The notes under the pieces: generated by a model
The model's input: only the letters and a program-made list of their open reading frames with translations
Databases searched by the model: none
What the model was told of the DNA's origin: nothing
Source of the DNA: JBBECJ01 sp963763325
GTDB taxonomy: Bacteria > Chloroflexota > Chloroflexia > Thermomicrobiales > CFX8
Assembly (NCBI GenBank): GCA_963763325.1
Contig: CAVXOL010000013.1
Location: 1 to 60,439 of the forward strand
Reading direction: 5' to 3'
DNA: 60,439 bases
Program-made: the position numbers and the translations under genes
Shown: positions 10,268 to 20,592 of the stretch, piece after piece
How the letters are laid out: every line of letters begins with the position of its first letter
Position numbering within the stretch: position 1 is the first letter of the stretch

Positions 10268-12537
10268 CTACTTCAGCTTGAAGAGGGCGGTCACAAATGA
10301 GCCATCGCTGGTGGTGGCCGTCACGGCGTAGCAGGTGCCGGCTTTCTTCGGCGTCTTCCAGTTGAAGATGAACTGCCCACTGGACGTGTCGTAGCGCAGG
10401 CTCGTTCCGCCGGTCGCGACGATCTCTTCGATCGCGTCGGTCGGAGCGCCGGTGGCGCAGGTGATCGGTTTCGCTGACATCGTCACGATCGCCGGGTCGG
10501 TCAGCTCGACGCTGCCGTTGAAGACCTCGAACTTGAGCGGCACGGTTGAGCCGCCCTTGACCGTGTTGACGACGCCGTTCATGTCAACCGGCTGGTAGAA
10601 GCCGGTGATGGAATAGAGGACCGGGATTGGCTGGCACGCTGTGGCTCCCGCCGCGCTTGTCGTGCCGGCTGGGCAGAGTGTCTGCGCCGTCGCGCCAGCA
10701 GTGTCGACGTAGTATCCGGGCTGGGCCAGCAGGCAGCTGGCTTGGCCTATCTGGTCCTGGTAGGTGCCAGGCGCACACAACGTGGCCGCCGTCGCGCCGC
10801 CGGTGGCGACGAACGAACCCGCCGGGGCCTGGGTGCAACTGGTCTGTCCTGTCTGATCCTGGAAGGTTCCAACCGCGCAGAGCGCTGCCTCCGTCGCTCC
10901 CGAACCCGCGACGTACGAGCCAGCCGGAGCCTCCGTGCAGGCCGTGGACCCGATGGTCGCACTGAAGCTGCCCGCCGCACACGGCGTCGCCGCCACCGCT
11001 CCGCTGACGTCGACGTAGGAGCCGGTCGGGGCTGGGGTGCAGCTACTCGCTCCAACGACGGCGCTGAAGGTGCCTGGGGGGCAGAGCGTTGCACTCGTCG
11101 CTCCAGTATCCGGCACGAACGAGCCAGCTGGAGCCGGCGTGCAACTGGTCTGGCCCATCTGGTCCTGATAGGTTCCAGCCGGGCAGAGTGTTGCCGCGAT
11201 CGCGCCGATGCCTGACACGAATGAGCCTGCCGGGGACGAGGTGCAGTTGGTCTGACCCGGCTGGTCCTGGAAAGTACCCGCTGCGCAGAGCGTCGCCTCC
11301 GTGGCGCCCGCACCTGCAACGTAGGAACCTGCTGGAGCCTCCGTGCAGACTATGGCCCCACTGGTCGCGCTGAAGGTGCCGGGGCTACACAGCGTGGCCG
11401 CCGTCGCACCGCTGGTGGCGACGAACGAGCCTGCCGGAGCAGGGTTGCAACTGCTCTGGGCCTCGAGAGGCTGGTAGTAGCCGGGAGCGCAGGGGGTTGC
11501 CGCAACGGCTCCTGTGTCGTCGACGAATTTGCCTGCAGGAGCTGGGTCACAGGCGATGGCTCCGGAGGCCGCACTGAAGGCTCCGGCTGGGCAGAGCGTT
11601 GCCGCAGTGGCGCCCGCATCCGCGACGAAGGAGCCCGCAGGCGCCGGTGTGCATGGCTCGGAGCCAGATGCCGAGAAGGTCCCTGGCTGGCAGAGGGCGC
11701 TGGCGCCCACCAGCGCCACCGTGTGCGAAGCGCCGGCGGCGATGGCGATGACCCCACTCAGCCCTGCGGGCACATTCGCCTGCCCCACAGAGTTATTGCC
11801 CCAGGCGACGACCGTGCCGTCGCTCTTCAGCGCAACTGTGTAGGCATTGCCGGCGGCGATGGCGATGACCCCACTCAGTCCGGTGGGCACATTCGTCTGT
11901 CCGGCAAAGTTCGCGCCCCATCCGACGACCGTGCCGTCGTTCTTCAGCGCCACCGTGTGGCTGAAACTGGCGGCGATGGCGGTGACCCCGCTCAGTCCGT
12001 CAGGCACCGTCGCCTTCCCGTAGGTGTCATTGCCCCAGGCGACGACCGTGCCGTCGCTCTTCAGGCCCACCATGTGGGTCCAGCCGGCGGCGATGGCGGT
12101 GACCCCGCTCAGTCCGGCGGGCACAGTCGACTGCCCGGTAGGAGTTCAGGCCCCAGGCGACGACCGTGCCGTCGCTCGTCAGCGCCACCGTGTGTGCACT
12201 CGCCGGCGGCGATGGCGGTGACCCCGCTCAGCCCGGAGGGTGCCGTCGTCTGCCCGTAGGTGTAATCGCCCCAGGCGACGACGGTGCCGTCGCTCTTCAG
12301 CGCCACCGTGTGGCTGAAGCCAGCGGCAATAGCGATCACCCCGCTCAGCCCGGAGGGAACATTCGCCTGCCCAGAATAGTTGTTGCCCCAGACGACGACC
12401 GTGCCGGCAGCGGCTGCCTCGACAGGAGCCGGCAGCACGCCGACCTGGCCGACTGTGAGTGCTGCGAGCAGCAGGGCCGTCAGGCCCAGGCGGCGCGCGA
12501 GTGCCGTGCTCGATGACGTGATTGCCGTGTGCATCAT
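10268..12537 (-). CDS. Secreted RCC1-repeat / GCC2-GCC3-like repeat / PxKF protein (frameshifted)
   Basis: Begins with a signal peptide (ARRLGLTALLLAALTVGQVG, then PVEA cleavage region), followed by six RCC1-type blades of 39 residues (pattern TVVAWGxNxxGQxxVPxGLSGVxAIAAG, then HTVALKSDG). Next come about 10-11 cysteine repeats of ~37 residues (CxxGTFSAxxG, then C, then APAGSFV, then GAxAATLC) like eukaryotic ephrin-receptor-type GCC2/GCC3 modules. It ends with a PxKF domain (VKGGSTVPLKFEVFNG). Two close frame changes near 12190 and 12130 compensate each other inside blades 2-3. The ATG at 12537 is preceded by GGAAGGA. The protein is likely exported and disulfide-rich; function unknown. Size is about 755 residues. 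Confidence 0.8.
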
Positions 12538-12726
12538 CTCTCGTCCTTCCTCGTTGCTCCACATGGCCCCGGCGTCCGCCGGCATGGATAGCGGTACTGG
12601 TCAGGTGGTCGGTTGGATCCGCGCTTCGCGGGGAGTCGCCGCTGCATGCGGCCGGAGAGCAGGGTTTGGAAATCTGGCGCCCAATGGCAGGTCACGCGCC
12701 TTGCTATCTGGCAGTTCCATCTCCAT

Positions 12727-12774
12727 ATGCGCCGCGAGCGATGCCACCTGTGGGTGGCATCGCTCGCGGCGCAT
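12727..12774. terminator. Perfect 22-bp hairpin
   Basis: Arms 12727-12748 and 12753-12774 are exact reverse complements with a TGTG loop. It sits between the end of the GYD gene (12809) and the start of the RCC1-repeat gene (12537), both on the minus strand, so it most likely ends the upstream transcript. There is no T-run after it. Confidence 0.7.
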
Positions 12775-12808
12775 CTCGCTCTGCTCGTCGATCGCCCGTA
12801 CGCTGGAG

Positions 12809-13139
12809 CTATCCTGCAGACGGCGGCTTGTACTGCACGTCGCTTGCTTTGCGCAGCGCGGAGAAGGCTTCATCGGATGTCAGCAGCGGAGTGGTCGTGA
12901 GCGCTGTCAGCGCGCCGCCACTGTATGCGGCCAGAACGGCCGCGGCCGCTTCCAGGTGGCCGGGGCCCTGCGCGATGATCACGAAGTCGTGATCGCCGAA
13001 CGAGTACCAGTAGTGCTCGAACGTCACGCCCAGCGGGGCCATCATCTCCCCAACGGCCGCGAGCCGTTCGGTCGGGTTCTTGATCTGAGTTCGCCCAGGC
13101 GTCTGGTGTATAGGATCCCTGGATCATGTACCAGGCCAT
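12809..13139 (-). CDS. GYD domain protein (frameshifted)
   Basis: A small dimeric alpha/beta-barrel-type protein of the GYD family. It starts MAWYMIQGSYTPDAWA after the ribosome-binding site AGGAAAGG, and continues in another frame with NPTERLAAVGEMMAPLGV, FEHYWYSFGDHDFVII and a C-terminus ending KPPSAG. One indel near 13080-13090 separates the parts; joined length is about 110 residues, usual for the family. Function of GYD proteins is unknown. It heads nothing but follows two ABM-like genes on the same strand. Confidence 0.75.
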
Positions 13140-13216
13140 CGTGGTATTCCTTTCCTGCATGTCAATCGTGCTGCATCATCCGATGGGTTCCGGCCAGGAT
13201 TGCCGGATCAGTCCTG

Positions 13217-13479
13217 TTAGGCGTAGATCTCGACGCGGGGAGTCGGCTTCCACCCCGGCGCGTTATCTCGTCCTGAAGCTCTCGGTTGGTCATGAAGCCC
13301 TGTGCCTGGGCAACGGTCTCGAAGTGGTGCAGCACCAGGATGGTCTCGGGAGCGCCGGCCAACTGGTGGACCGACTCGGCCGTGACGCCCCAATCCCGCT
13401 GCATCTCTTCCAGTGAGTCGTAGACTGCTCGCCAGGCTGGATAATCCCGCACGGCATGCTGAACGGTGAGCAGCGCCAT
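13217..13479 (-). CDS. ABM-like dimeric alpha/beta barrel protein, copy 2 (frameshift near C-terminus)
   Basis: About 88 residues, MALLTVQHAVRDYPAWRAVY to PRVEIYA, resembling the antibiotic-biosynthesis-monooxygenase/dimeric alpha-beta barrel superfamily. GAGGAGGTATATCG precedes the ATG at 13479. The last dozen residues (PRVEIYA) lie in a shifted frame, with the break near 13230-13240. It is a close paralogue of the truncated copy directly upstream. Substrate unknown; such proteins act on small aromatic or quinone compounds. Confidence 0.6.
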
Positions 13480-13558
13480 CGATATACCTCCTCTTCTCGC
13501 CGAGCCGGGCGGTTGGGCGAGCGAATCCCCGCCAGTGCCCGGTCTGACCGACTCGCAT

Positions 13559-13720
13559 GGCGAACTGGTGCAGCACCAGCACCGTTTCCGGCGCACCCGC
13601 CAGCTGGTGGACCGATGAATCGGTGACGCCCCAATCCCGCTGCACCTCGTCGAGCGCGTCGAAGACCTCCCGCCAGGCTGGATAGTCCTGCACATCGTGC
13701 TGGACAGTGAGCAGTGCCAT
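13559..13720 (-). pseudogene. ABM-like protein, copy 1, C-terminally truncated
   Basis: MALLTVQHDVQDYPAWREVF to VLVLHQFA matches the paralogue at 13479-13217 closely over 54 residues, then all similarity stops. The final ~33 codons are replaced by about 80 bases with no resemblance, after which copy 2 begins. The frame itself stays open into copy 2 in a different register. This looks like a tandem duplication with loss of one 3' end. GTGGGAGAACG precedes the ATG at 13720. Confidence 0.65.
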
Positions 13721-13932
13721 CGTTCTCCCACCTCTCACACAGCGAGCTTTTCAGGCCCGCGTCATCGATTCCGCTGCGCGCCTGGCCTGGGGAGCTAGCT
13801 CGACGGCCGGCATGTTGTCTGCGCACTGTTACCGTAGTGGGTAGAGCGTGAGTACACATCGGGGGAACCGCTGCTTCGCAGCGACTGAGGCGGTCGAGGG
13901 GCAGTAGGTAGAACTACTGGGGGCGGACGCCG

Positions 13933-16858
13933 TCAGCTAAGGTCGTGATCGAGCGCGTACCGAATCGCCGCGCCACGGGTCGTCACGTCGAGCTTGGAGT
14001 AGATCGTCGTCAGATGCGCGTCGATAGTGCGCGGGCTGAGGCTGAGCTCGCGCGCGATCTCCGCGTTCGTCATGCCGGTTGCCAGCAGCCGGAGCACCTC
14101 GGCTTCTCGCGCGGTCAAGCCGGCAGGCAGGGCGTCAGGAGACGTAGCCCGTGTGGCTGGCAGGCGCGCACTCCAGCACGTCTGCCTGGGCGAGAGCCAA
14201 TGCGGCCCCGATCGGCGTACAGAGCGCGCGGATGGTCTCGAGTTGCGCTCGCGCGGCTGACACGGCGCCACGCGCCCGGAGACATCCGCCAACGACGAGC
14301 AGGGTCAGGGCTTGCTCGTGGCGTGCGTCGCAGGCGTCGGCGAGTGCCAGTGACCTCACCAGGTGCGCCTCAGCATCGTCCAGCCGGCCCTCTGCCAGAT
14401 CGAGCTCGCCAAGCAGGCGCTGGGCCGCCAGCAGGGCGAGCGGTTGGCGGGGGTCGCTCGCCGCCCCCAGCGCCTGCGTCGCCCGTGCGCGTGCCTGCGC
14501 GCGATCACCGAGCGCCCGCTCGTAGGCCGCCCAGCAGAGATGCGCGTCAGCCTGCCCCAGGACGCTACCACTCCACTCCAGCCAGCGGTCGAGGGCTGCG
14601 AGCCACTGCTGGGCCACGTCAAGATCGCCCGCGTCAAGCGCCAGCGTGACAGCGAGTGTGCGCAACGACAGGATGTAGCCAGCGGAGTTCTCCGGATCGG
14701 TGTCCGGACCGGCAGGCAACGCGTCGCGCACCAGCGACCAGGCCAGCGCGGCGTCGCCTCGATGGCGCGCCAGCGGTGCCATGATCGTCGGGATGACGAG
14801 CCGGCTGGAGCGCAGGTTGCTCTGCTCGAACAGGGCAAACGCTTCGGCCCACTCGCCTCGCAGCACGCGCAACACGACTGCGGCACTGCGGGCCGAGCGC
14901 TGATGAAAGACGTCATCGAGGGAAGCCAGTGCTTCTCTGAGTTCTGCTTCCGCCCGCTGCCGTGTCTGCCGCTGGTCGGCCTGATAGGGGAGGATGGCGA
15001 CCATCAGCTCGTCGAAGAGCGTTGACGTCACCATGACGCGATGGTCATCGGCGCGGAAGTTCTCACGAGCGAGGGCAAAGGCTCGCTGCGCTGCTTCCGG
15101 TTGCCCCAGGGCGGCATAGGCATAGCCCAGCCCGTTATACGCATCGCCGCGCGAGCCGCTGGTCTGCTCGACAGGTAGGTTGACTATCTGCTCACCAAGT
15201 GAACGTGCCTGCCTGAACCGTCCGCTCTCTCCCAGCGCGAGGGCCAGATCGCCGCGTCCGTTCTGTGCGTCCAGCGGATCGCTGGCTGTATCGATGACAG
15301 CCAGCCGCTCCCGATCCAACGGGGACAGCGCGTCAAGCAAGGAGATGCCCGCTTGCTCCGCTTCGATCCCCTGCCGAAAGTCGCCGATGATGCAGCGCAG
15401 CATGCCCTGATAGTAGTGTGCGTAGGCAACCAGTGCCGCATCGCCCGTCGCCTGACCGAGACGCTCCGCCTCTTCCAGAGTGGCAACCTCGGCGCTGGGG
15501 TCCGCAAAACGGCGCAACAGCGCGAGGCGAAAGAGGAGCCAGCCACGCTCGTTCGACGTACTGTCGTCGGCTCCTAGCAGGTCAAGTGCGGCCTCGAAGC
15601 GCAGTGTCGCGGTCTGCCAGGCAAGTGCTGCCTGCGCTCGCTCGCCCGCACGCGTCAGCCAGACTACCGTTCGTGGATCACCTGCCTGGCTCAAGTGGTA
15701 GGCGACCACGTCCGGATCTGGCGCCGCTGCTGGCGTCATCAGCGCATCACCGATCTGACGATGCCAGGCGCGCCGCCTGGGCGGCAGGACACGCTCGTAC
15801 AGCGCTTCACGGATCAACGCATGGGCAAAGCGTATTGTCAAACCATCAGGATCCGCGTCGATCACGCGGGCATCGACAGCTCGCTCGACGAGCGGAAGTA
15901 ACCTCTCCTCCGATGTCTCACTGACCGCAGCCCACAATGCGAGCGGCACGACCTGCCCGATGACGGCCGCGACAGCAAGGAGCGCATCCGCATCCGCTCC
16001 AAGCCTCTCCAGCCGTGCATCGATCACTTGCCGAAGCAACACCGGCACCCGGGTGTCTGCGAGTGTACCGAGCTCCCAGCCCCCTTCCGTCATCGGCTGT
16101 AACGCTGTCCCTTCGAGCGACTGTAGCAGCTCGCCAAGAAAGAACGGATTTCCCTCGGCGCGCGCCTGGAGATAGGCCGCGAGGCGGCTGGTGTCGGCGG
16201 GCGGCAACCGATACGTGTGATCGATCAGCGCGCTGACATCATCGTCATCCAGCGGCGACAAATCGATGCGAACAGCCAGTGCTTCCCGGACGAGCACCGG
16301 CAACAGCCAGTGGAGTGGATGCTGGCGTGTCACCTCGTCACTGCGATAGGTGACCAACAGCAGGATCGGGACAGACCCAAGCTGACGCGCAACGAAGCGC
16401 AGGAGCTCAAAGCTCGCGGTATCCGCCCAGTGCAGATCATCCAGGAGGATCACCAACGGCCGCTCACGTGCGAGTGCGGTGAAGAACCCACGCACCTCGC
16501 CAAAGAGCGCGGTCTGGGTTGGACTGTGGGAAATGCCTGGTTCCGCGATCGCGCGTAAGGCTGGAGATCGATCGGGCAGCACTCCGAACTGATCGAAGAT
16601 CTCGACCCACGGCCCATACGGCGGCGTTTCGGTGCGGTCGTAGCAATGGCCAACCAGCACCCACGCCCCCGCCGAGATCGCCTCCTGGCAGGCATCCTCA
16701 GCGAGCGTCGTCTTCCCGATACCGGCCGATCCGCTGAGGATGACGAGGCCCCCCTGCCCGGAGAGCGCAGCACTGAGTTGCGCGCGCAGAATATCCCGCT
16801 CACGCGAGCGCCCGACCATGAGTGGCGGCCTGCGACTGGGAGAGGTCGAACGCGTCAC
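13933..16858 (-). CDS. LuxR family transcriptional regulator with AAA ATPase domain (frameshifted)
   Basis: A large ATP-dependent regulator of about 975 residues, of the type with an N-terminal AAA_16/MalT-like ATPase, a long TPR-rich middle and a C-terminal LuxR helix-turn-helix. Walker A is GSAGIGKTTL near residue 40; Walker B is VILLDDLHWAD. The HTH reads LTAREAEVLRLLATGMTNAE followed by IARELSLSPRTIDAHLTTIY at the extreme C-terminus. One indel near 14140 puts the HTH in a different frame from the ATPase part. I prefer the GTG at 16858, with GGAG 8 bases upstream, over more upstream starts. It may control the ABM/GYD genes downstream on the same strand; that is inference. Confidence 0.82.
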
Positions 16859-17344
16859 ATGAAGTCTCCGCACAGGAAGCAGCGGGCCAGCGCAATCAGG
16901 GAATCTCCATGCAGCATGCAGCGGCATAGCCTTTTCAGGTGAATGCAAGCATGTTCAGAGTATAGCCGCGGCAACCACCGGTTGTGGTGTGGGTTCGTGC
17001 CGCACTGCCCGCAACAGTCGCCGGCTCGATGCATCAACGGAGGTTCCGGCGTGGGGCATGCGCGCCGGCGCGCCGAATCGCGACCGCAGTCATCACCGCG
17101 ATCCTGGCAGAGGCAACGACCCATATGGCCAACGTCCGGAAAAAACACCAGGTGAGCAATACGTGCGACGACTCCGTTTACTGAGATCCATCATCAGCGC
17201 GAACTGGCTTGACGACGCCCCACCGCGCCATCATGGCGCTCGACAACTGAGTCTCTTTCGTCCACGACGTCTGCACGCGGATCGAGGACACCTTCCAATG
17301 CGTCACCGCTTAGCGACAGTTACGACCGGCCCAGGCAACGGCAG
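16859..17344. other. Intergenic stretch without supported genes
   Basis: About 485 bases between the LuxR regulator start and the end of the DinB-like gene. Short open frames show no family resemblance and no ribosome-binding sites. The part next to 16858 should hold the regulator's promoter, but I cannot assign -35/-10 boxes. Confidence 0.45.
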
Positions 17345-17869
17345 TCACCCTGCTCGCGCGTCAGACTCCGGCGTTCCCATGCCCGCCGTGTGTTCCGCGA
17401 AGTGCTGAGCCGGTGTATGGAACAGGTCAGCAATGGTGTAGAACCTCTCACCGTAGAACCGCGCGCCGCGCGCCCAGTCCGACTCCTGGACTGCATCGAG
17501 CGTGCTGAGCACCGCAGCCATCGCCGCCTCATAGCGCTGTTTGATGCCCTCCTGGGTGGCCTTTCGAGCAGTCCAGCGCGTGAGCCGGTAGCTCACTGGA
17601 TCGGCCAGCCACTTGGGGTAGTTGAACATCCCCTTGCCGCGCCGCGCGTTCCTGACCTCCCGTGGCAGGTACTCCAGTGACTCAGTGAGATGGACCAACA
17701 CTTCCCCGGTGGTCCAGTCGCTGCTGGGGCTCTTGCGGTGCCAGCGCTCCTCCGAGAGGGAATCCACGAGCGTTAGGAACGCGTGGCGGGTCATCTCCAA
17801 CTCGGCCCGGATCACTTCTCGGTCGTTGCGGGCCACTGCCTGCCGTGCCGGTTCAATCGCGTAGGACAT
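17345..17869 (-). CDS. DinB/maleylpyruvate-isomerase-like four-helix protein
   Basis: A 174-residue member of the DinB_2/DUF1569-like superfamily of four-helix metal-binding proteins, some of which are thiol-dependent S-transferases. The pattern LEMTRHAFLTLVDSLSEERW, DWTTGEVLVHLTESLEYLPR and the late HTPAQHFAEHTAGMG supply the usual spaced histidines. GGGAGGC precedes the ATG at 17869. The exact reaction is unknown. Confidence 0.65.
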   Translation of the reverse strand: MSYAIEPARQAVARNDREVIRAELEMTRHAFLTLVDSLSEERWHRKSPSSDWTTGEVLVHLTESLEYLPREVRNARRGKGMFNYPKWLADPVSYRLTRWTARKATQEGIKQRYEAAMAAVLSTLDAVQESDWARGARFYGERFYTIADLFHTPAQHFAEHTAGMGTPESDARAG

Positions 17870-17910
17870 GGATCTGCCTCCCTGGCATAACCGTCATCGG
17901 TGCCGCGTCG

Positions 17911-18714
17911 TCAGTCAGTGGTCGGTCTGGCTTCGATCTGGTCGTGAGGGGTGTGCCGCATGCTGGATTGGCGCCACATGTGGACGCCGACAATCAGCAT
18001 CCAGAGAATGATCACGGTCGAGAACACCGCGTCCGGCAGCGTGGTCCCCCGATAGGTCGGACCCGCAAACATCTGCACGATCCCAACAACCACTTCCCCG
18101 CCACCGCTCAGGATCGCCAGCCAACCGATCCACGCGGGATATCCGCCGTCGAGCAGCAGGGCAATGCCGTACAGCACGATGCCAAGCCCCAGAAAGAGGA
18201 CGATCGACAGGCTGTAAACAGCATACTGGGCCTCTTCGAGTGCAGCAGCTGCCCGCAGAGCGTCAGCCTTCTCGGCCACTGGGGCGTTGACCCAATCGTC
18301 GGCGAGCCGACTCATCGCAAAGCCGTCGAGCGCCGTGCTCACCAGGATGAGCGTCCCACCAAGCAGTGCTGTCGCGCACGCCATCCGGCTGAGCGTGACG
18401 CCCGGCTCACGCTCTAGACTCAGCGTCAGCGCGACGAGCGCCACGAAGACAAACATCAGGGCAATGATCAAGGTCAGGTGAACCGCGCCCCACGTGCTGC
18501 TCCGTGCCATTTGTTCGAGCTTCGTTTCGAGCTGAAAGTCGGTCGGGTGAGGATGGAGCAGGTTGGCGACGGCGGCGAGGACTGCTCCAACGACGCCTGA
18601 CACTGCTCCGATCCTGAGAACGACGGTTCGGCTGGCGAGCGACCGTGGCATGGTGGCGATCGTCGGGATGGACACGGCGGTCGCTCCAGCGGACAGGTGT
18701 TCAGCGGGACTCAT
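17911..18714 (-). CDS. Six-TM integral membrane protein
   Basis: About 267 residues with roughly six hydrophobic segments (for example IGAVSGVVGAVLAAVANLL, LTLIIALMFVFVALVALTL, IVLFLGLGIVLYGIALLL). No catalytic motif is visible. The ATG at 18714 follows GAAGGAGG. The gene lies directly downstream of a TetR regulator on the same strand (29-bp gap), so the two probably share a transcript and regulator. Function unknown. Confidence 0.7.
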   Translation of the reverse strand: MSPAEHLSAGATAVSIPTIATMPRSLASRTVVLRIGAVSGVVGAVLAAVANLLHPHPTDFQLETKLEQMARSSTWGAVHLTLIIALMFVFVALVALTLSLEREPGVTLSRMACATALLGGTLILVSTALDGFAMSRLADDWVNAPVAEKADALRAAAALEEAQYAVYSLSIVLFLGLGIVLYGIALLLDGGYPAWIGWLAILSGGGEVVVGIVQMFAGPTYRGTTLPDAVFSTVIILWMLIVGVHMWRQSSMRHTPHDQIEARPTTD

Positions 18715-18742
18715 CGTACGCCTCCTTCGGTGCGCATTCGCT

Positions 18743-19375
18743 TCATCCTCGGTCGATCGATGCCGGGGCAGATCTGGGAGGCCCAGCGGACAGGAGCAGT
18801 GTCGTGACGGCGGTGAGATACGGGTCAACCTGAACCTCAGGCTGGAGGGCCATCTGTAACTCGAGCCCGTAATACAGAGACAGCAACATCCGGCTGATAG
18901 CATCCGGATCGAGCGCCGGGTCAAGCTGCCCCAACGCTTGCGCCCGCCTGACGATGGCGGATAAAGACTCCGTCGAGTGGTCAAGGACGCGGCGGATCGT
19001 TTCGAGCAACGGAGGATTGACCAGCGCCTCACCCCAGCCTTGCACGTTGACGCGTCCGGCACCGAGCGCTGCTGCGCCTTCGAGTCCCCGGAAAAAGAAG
19101 ACGCACAGGTCCCGGAGAGCCTGCAGCGGATCGTCGCTCACAACAGCGGCATCAAAGAGCGCGAGGCTCCGTTGATAGTCGAATTCGAAGCTGGCCTGGA
19201 TGATCGCGTCTTTGCCGTCGAAATAGTGGTAGACGGCGCCCGGGCTGAGGTTGGCTTCCGCGTAGATATCGCGCATCGTGGTCTGATGAAAGCCGGCCCG
19301 GGCGAAACAGCGATAGGCTGCGTCAATGATCTGTTGTCGGCGCGCTGCGCGGTGCTCTTCGGTCACCTTGGGCAT
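18743..19375 (-). CDS. TetR family transcriptional regulator
   Basis: A 210-residue TetR/AcrR repressor. The HTH is IIDAAYRCFARAGFHQTTMR followed by DIYAEANLSPGAVYHYFDGKD in the first 55 residues; the rest is the variable ligand-binding domain. It is followed by a membrane protein gene it probably controls. A clear palindrome 20 bases upstream (19395-19420) is the likely autoregulatory operator. Confidence 0.88.
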   Translation of the reverse strand: MPKVTEEHRAARRQQIIDAAYRCFARAGFHQTTMRDIYAEANLSPGAVYHYFDGKDAIIQASFEFDYQRSLALFDAAVVSDDPLQALRDLCVFFFRGLEGAAALGAGRVNVQGWGEALVNPPLLETIRRVLDHSTESLSAIVRRAQALGQLDPALDPDAISRMLLSLYYGLELQMALQPEVQVDPYLTAVTTLLLSAGPPRSAPASIDRG

Positions 19376-19394
19376 TCAGCTATGCCTCACAGTT

Positions 19395-19420
19395 ATATAG
19401 ATCGATCGTTCGATTTATAT
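19395..19420. promoter_or_regulatory. TetR operator palindrome
   Basis: ATATAGATCGA (19395-19405), spacer TCGT, then TCGATTTATAT (19410-19420): 10 of 11 positions symmetric. It is much more AT-rich than the surroundings and lies between the divergent TetR and ArsR genes, where it can serve both promoters. Confidence 0.75.
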
Positions 19421-19535
19421 CATATGCCTCACGCAGCCTCCTGTCAACTCCCACGTGGGAAGCCTTTACCTCCTGAAGTCATCCGAGGAAGTTCAATCTT
19501 GACGTATATAAGCATGCGCTGATATTATCGTCGCA

Positions 19536-19926
19536 ATGCATGCATTCGACATCCTCGGCGACCCGGTTCGACGACGCATTCTGGAACTGCTGGCCGGTGG
19601 CGAGTTACCGGCCGGTGAGATCGGTGCGATCGTCCAGCGCGAGTTCGGCATCTCCCAGCCCGCCGTCTCGCAGCACCTGCGCGTCCTGCGCGAGAGCGGC
19701 TTCGCGACGGTGCGCGCCGACGGGGACACGTCGCCTCTACGCCGTCGATCCGACTCCGCTGCGCGAGATCGACGACTGGCTCGCGCCATACCGGCGCTTC
19801 TGGACGTCGAAACTGGATGCACTCGGGACCGAACTGAAACGCGGTGAGCGAGAACGGCGGATACAGGATGCCGCGAACGCATCCGAAGACCCGACAGAGG
19901 ATAGGAAGGACACGAGAGGCAGATGA
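19536..19926 (+). CDS. ArsR family transcriptional regulator (frameshifted)
   Basis: A winged-helix repressor of about 130 residues. The N-terminus reads FDILGDPVRRRILELLAGGE, then GISQPAVSQHLRVLRESGFA (recognition helix) and VRADGD. The wing and tail (RLYAVDPTPLREIDDWLAPY) are in another frame. Two bases appear missing near 19730. There is no metal-binding ELCVCDL motif, so this is the type that accompanies SRPBCC genes rather than a metal sensor. It overlaps the next gene by 4 bp (ATGA), so the two are co-translated. Confidence 0.8.
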
Positions 19927-20507
19927 CCGACACCATGTGGCCGAAATCCGAGGTCCAACGCGAGATCGGCAGCAAGCAGATTGCCGCCGGCCAGGCACGG
20001 ACAGCCGTGATCCGCTGCCACTACGACGCCGCAATCGACGATGTCTGGAACGCCTGGACGGAGCCAGACCGACTCAACCGCTGGTTCTTGCAGGTCAGTG
20101 GCGATCTTCGCCCCGGCGGGACGTTTCAACTCGAAGGCAACGCCGGTGGTCAGATCATGCGCTGCGAACCGCCCCGCTTGCTGGCCGTCACCTGGATCTA
20201 CGGCGAAATGCCGGTCGATGAGGTCGAGCTGCGTCTGACGCCAGGCGAGAACGGCGGGACGACCATCGAGATCGAGCATGCGACCGTCTCAACGCTGGTC
20301 GATTGGGAGGGTCAGCAATTCGATGTCATCCCGGGCGTCGGGGCAGGCTGGGAAGTCCCACTCGCGTACGCCCTGCCCGCCTACCTCCGTGGCGAACTGC
20401 CCGACAAGCCGTCGTCCGAGTGGTTTGAGTTCACCCCCGAGATGCAGCAGATCGGCGAAGAAATCGCCCAGGAGTGGACAGACCTCATGCCCACCACCAG
20501 CACGTAA
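19923..20507 (+). CDS. SRPBCC (AHSA1-like) domain protein
   Basis: 194 residues with the START/Bet v1-like fold of the AHSA1 family: VIRCHYDAAIDDVWNAWTEP, LNRWF, GDLRPGGTFQLEGNAGG and VTWIYGEMPVDEVELRLTP are typical. Members bind hydrophobic ligands; function is rarely known. It is translationally coupled to the ArsR regulator, the standard ArsR-SRPBCC pairing. Confidence 0.82.
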   Translation: MTDTMWPKSEVQREIGSKQIAAGQARTAVIRCHYDAAIDDVWNAWTEPDRLNRWFLQVSGDLRPGGTFQLEGNAGGQIMRCEPPRLLAVTWIYGEMPVDEVELRLTPGENGGTTIEIEHATVSTLVDWEGQQFDVIPGVGAGWEVPLAYALPAYLRGELPDKPSSEWFEFTPEMQQIGEEIAQEWTDLMPTTST

Positions 20508-20543
20508 GACGGTTACCTCGCACTACAGGCCGGAACACGACCT

Positions 20544-20566
20544 GGCAGGGGCGCTTCGCCCCTGCC
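20544..20566. terminator. Terminator hairpin between convergent genes
   Basis: GGCAGGGGCG (20544-20553), loop CTT, CGCCCCTGCC (20557-20566): perfect 10-bp stem between the end of the SRPBCC gene and the end of the phosphatase gene. Confidence 0.8.
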
Positions 20567-20592
20567 GGTGAACACACGGCATCGGCGCTCTG

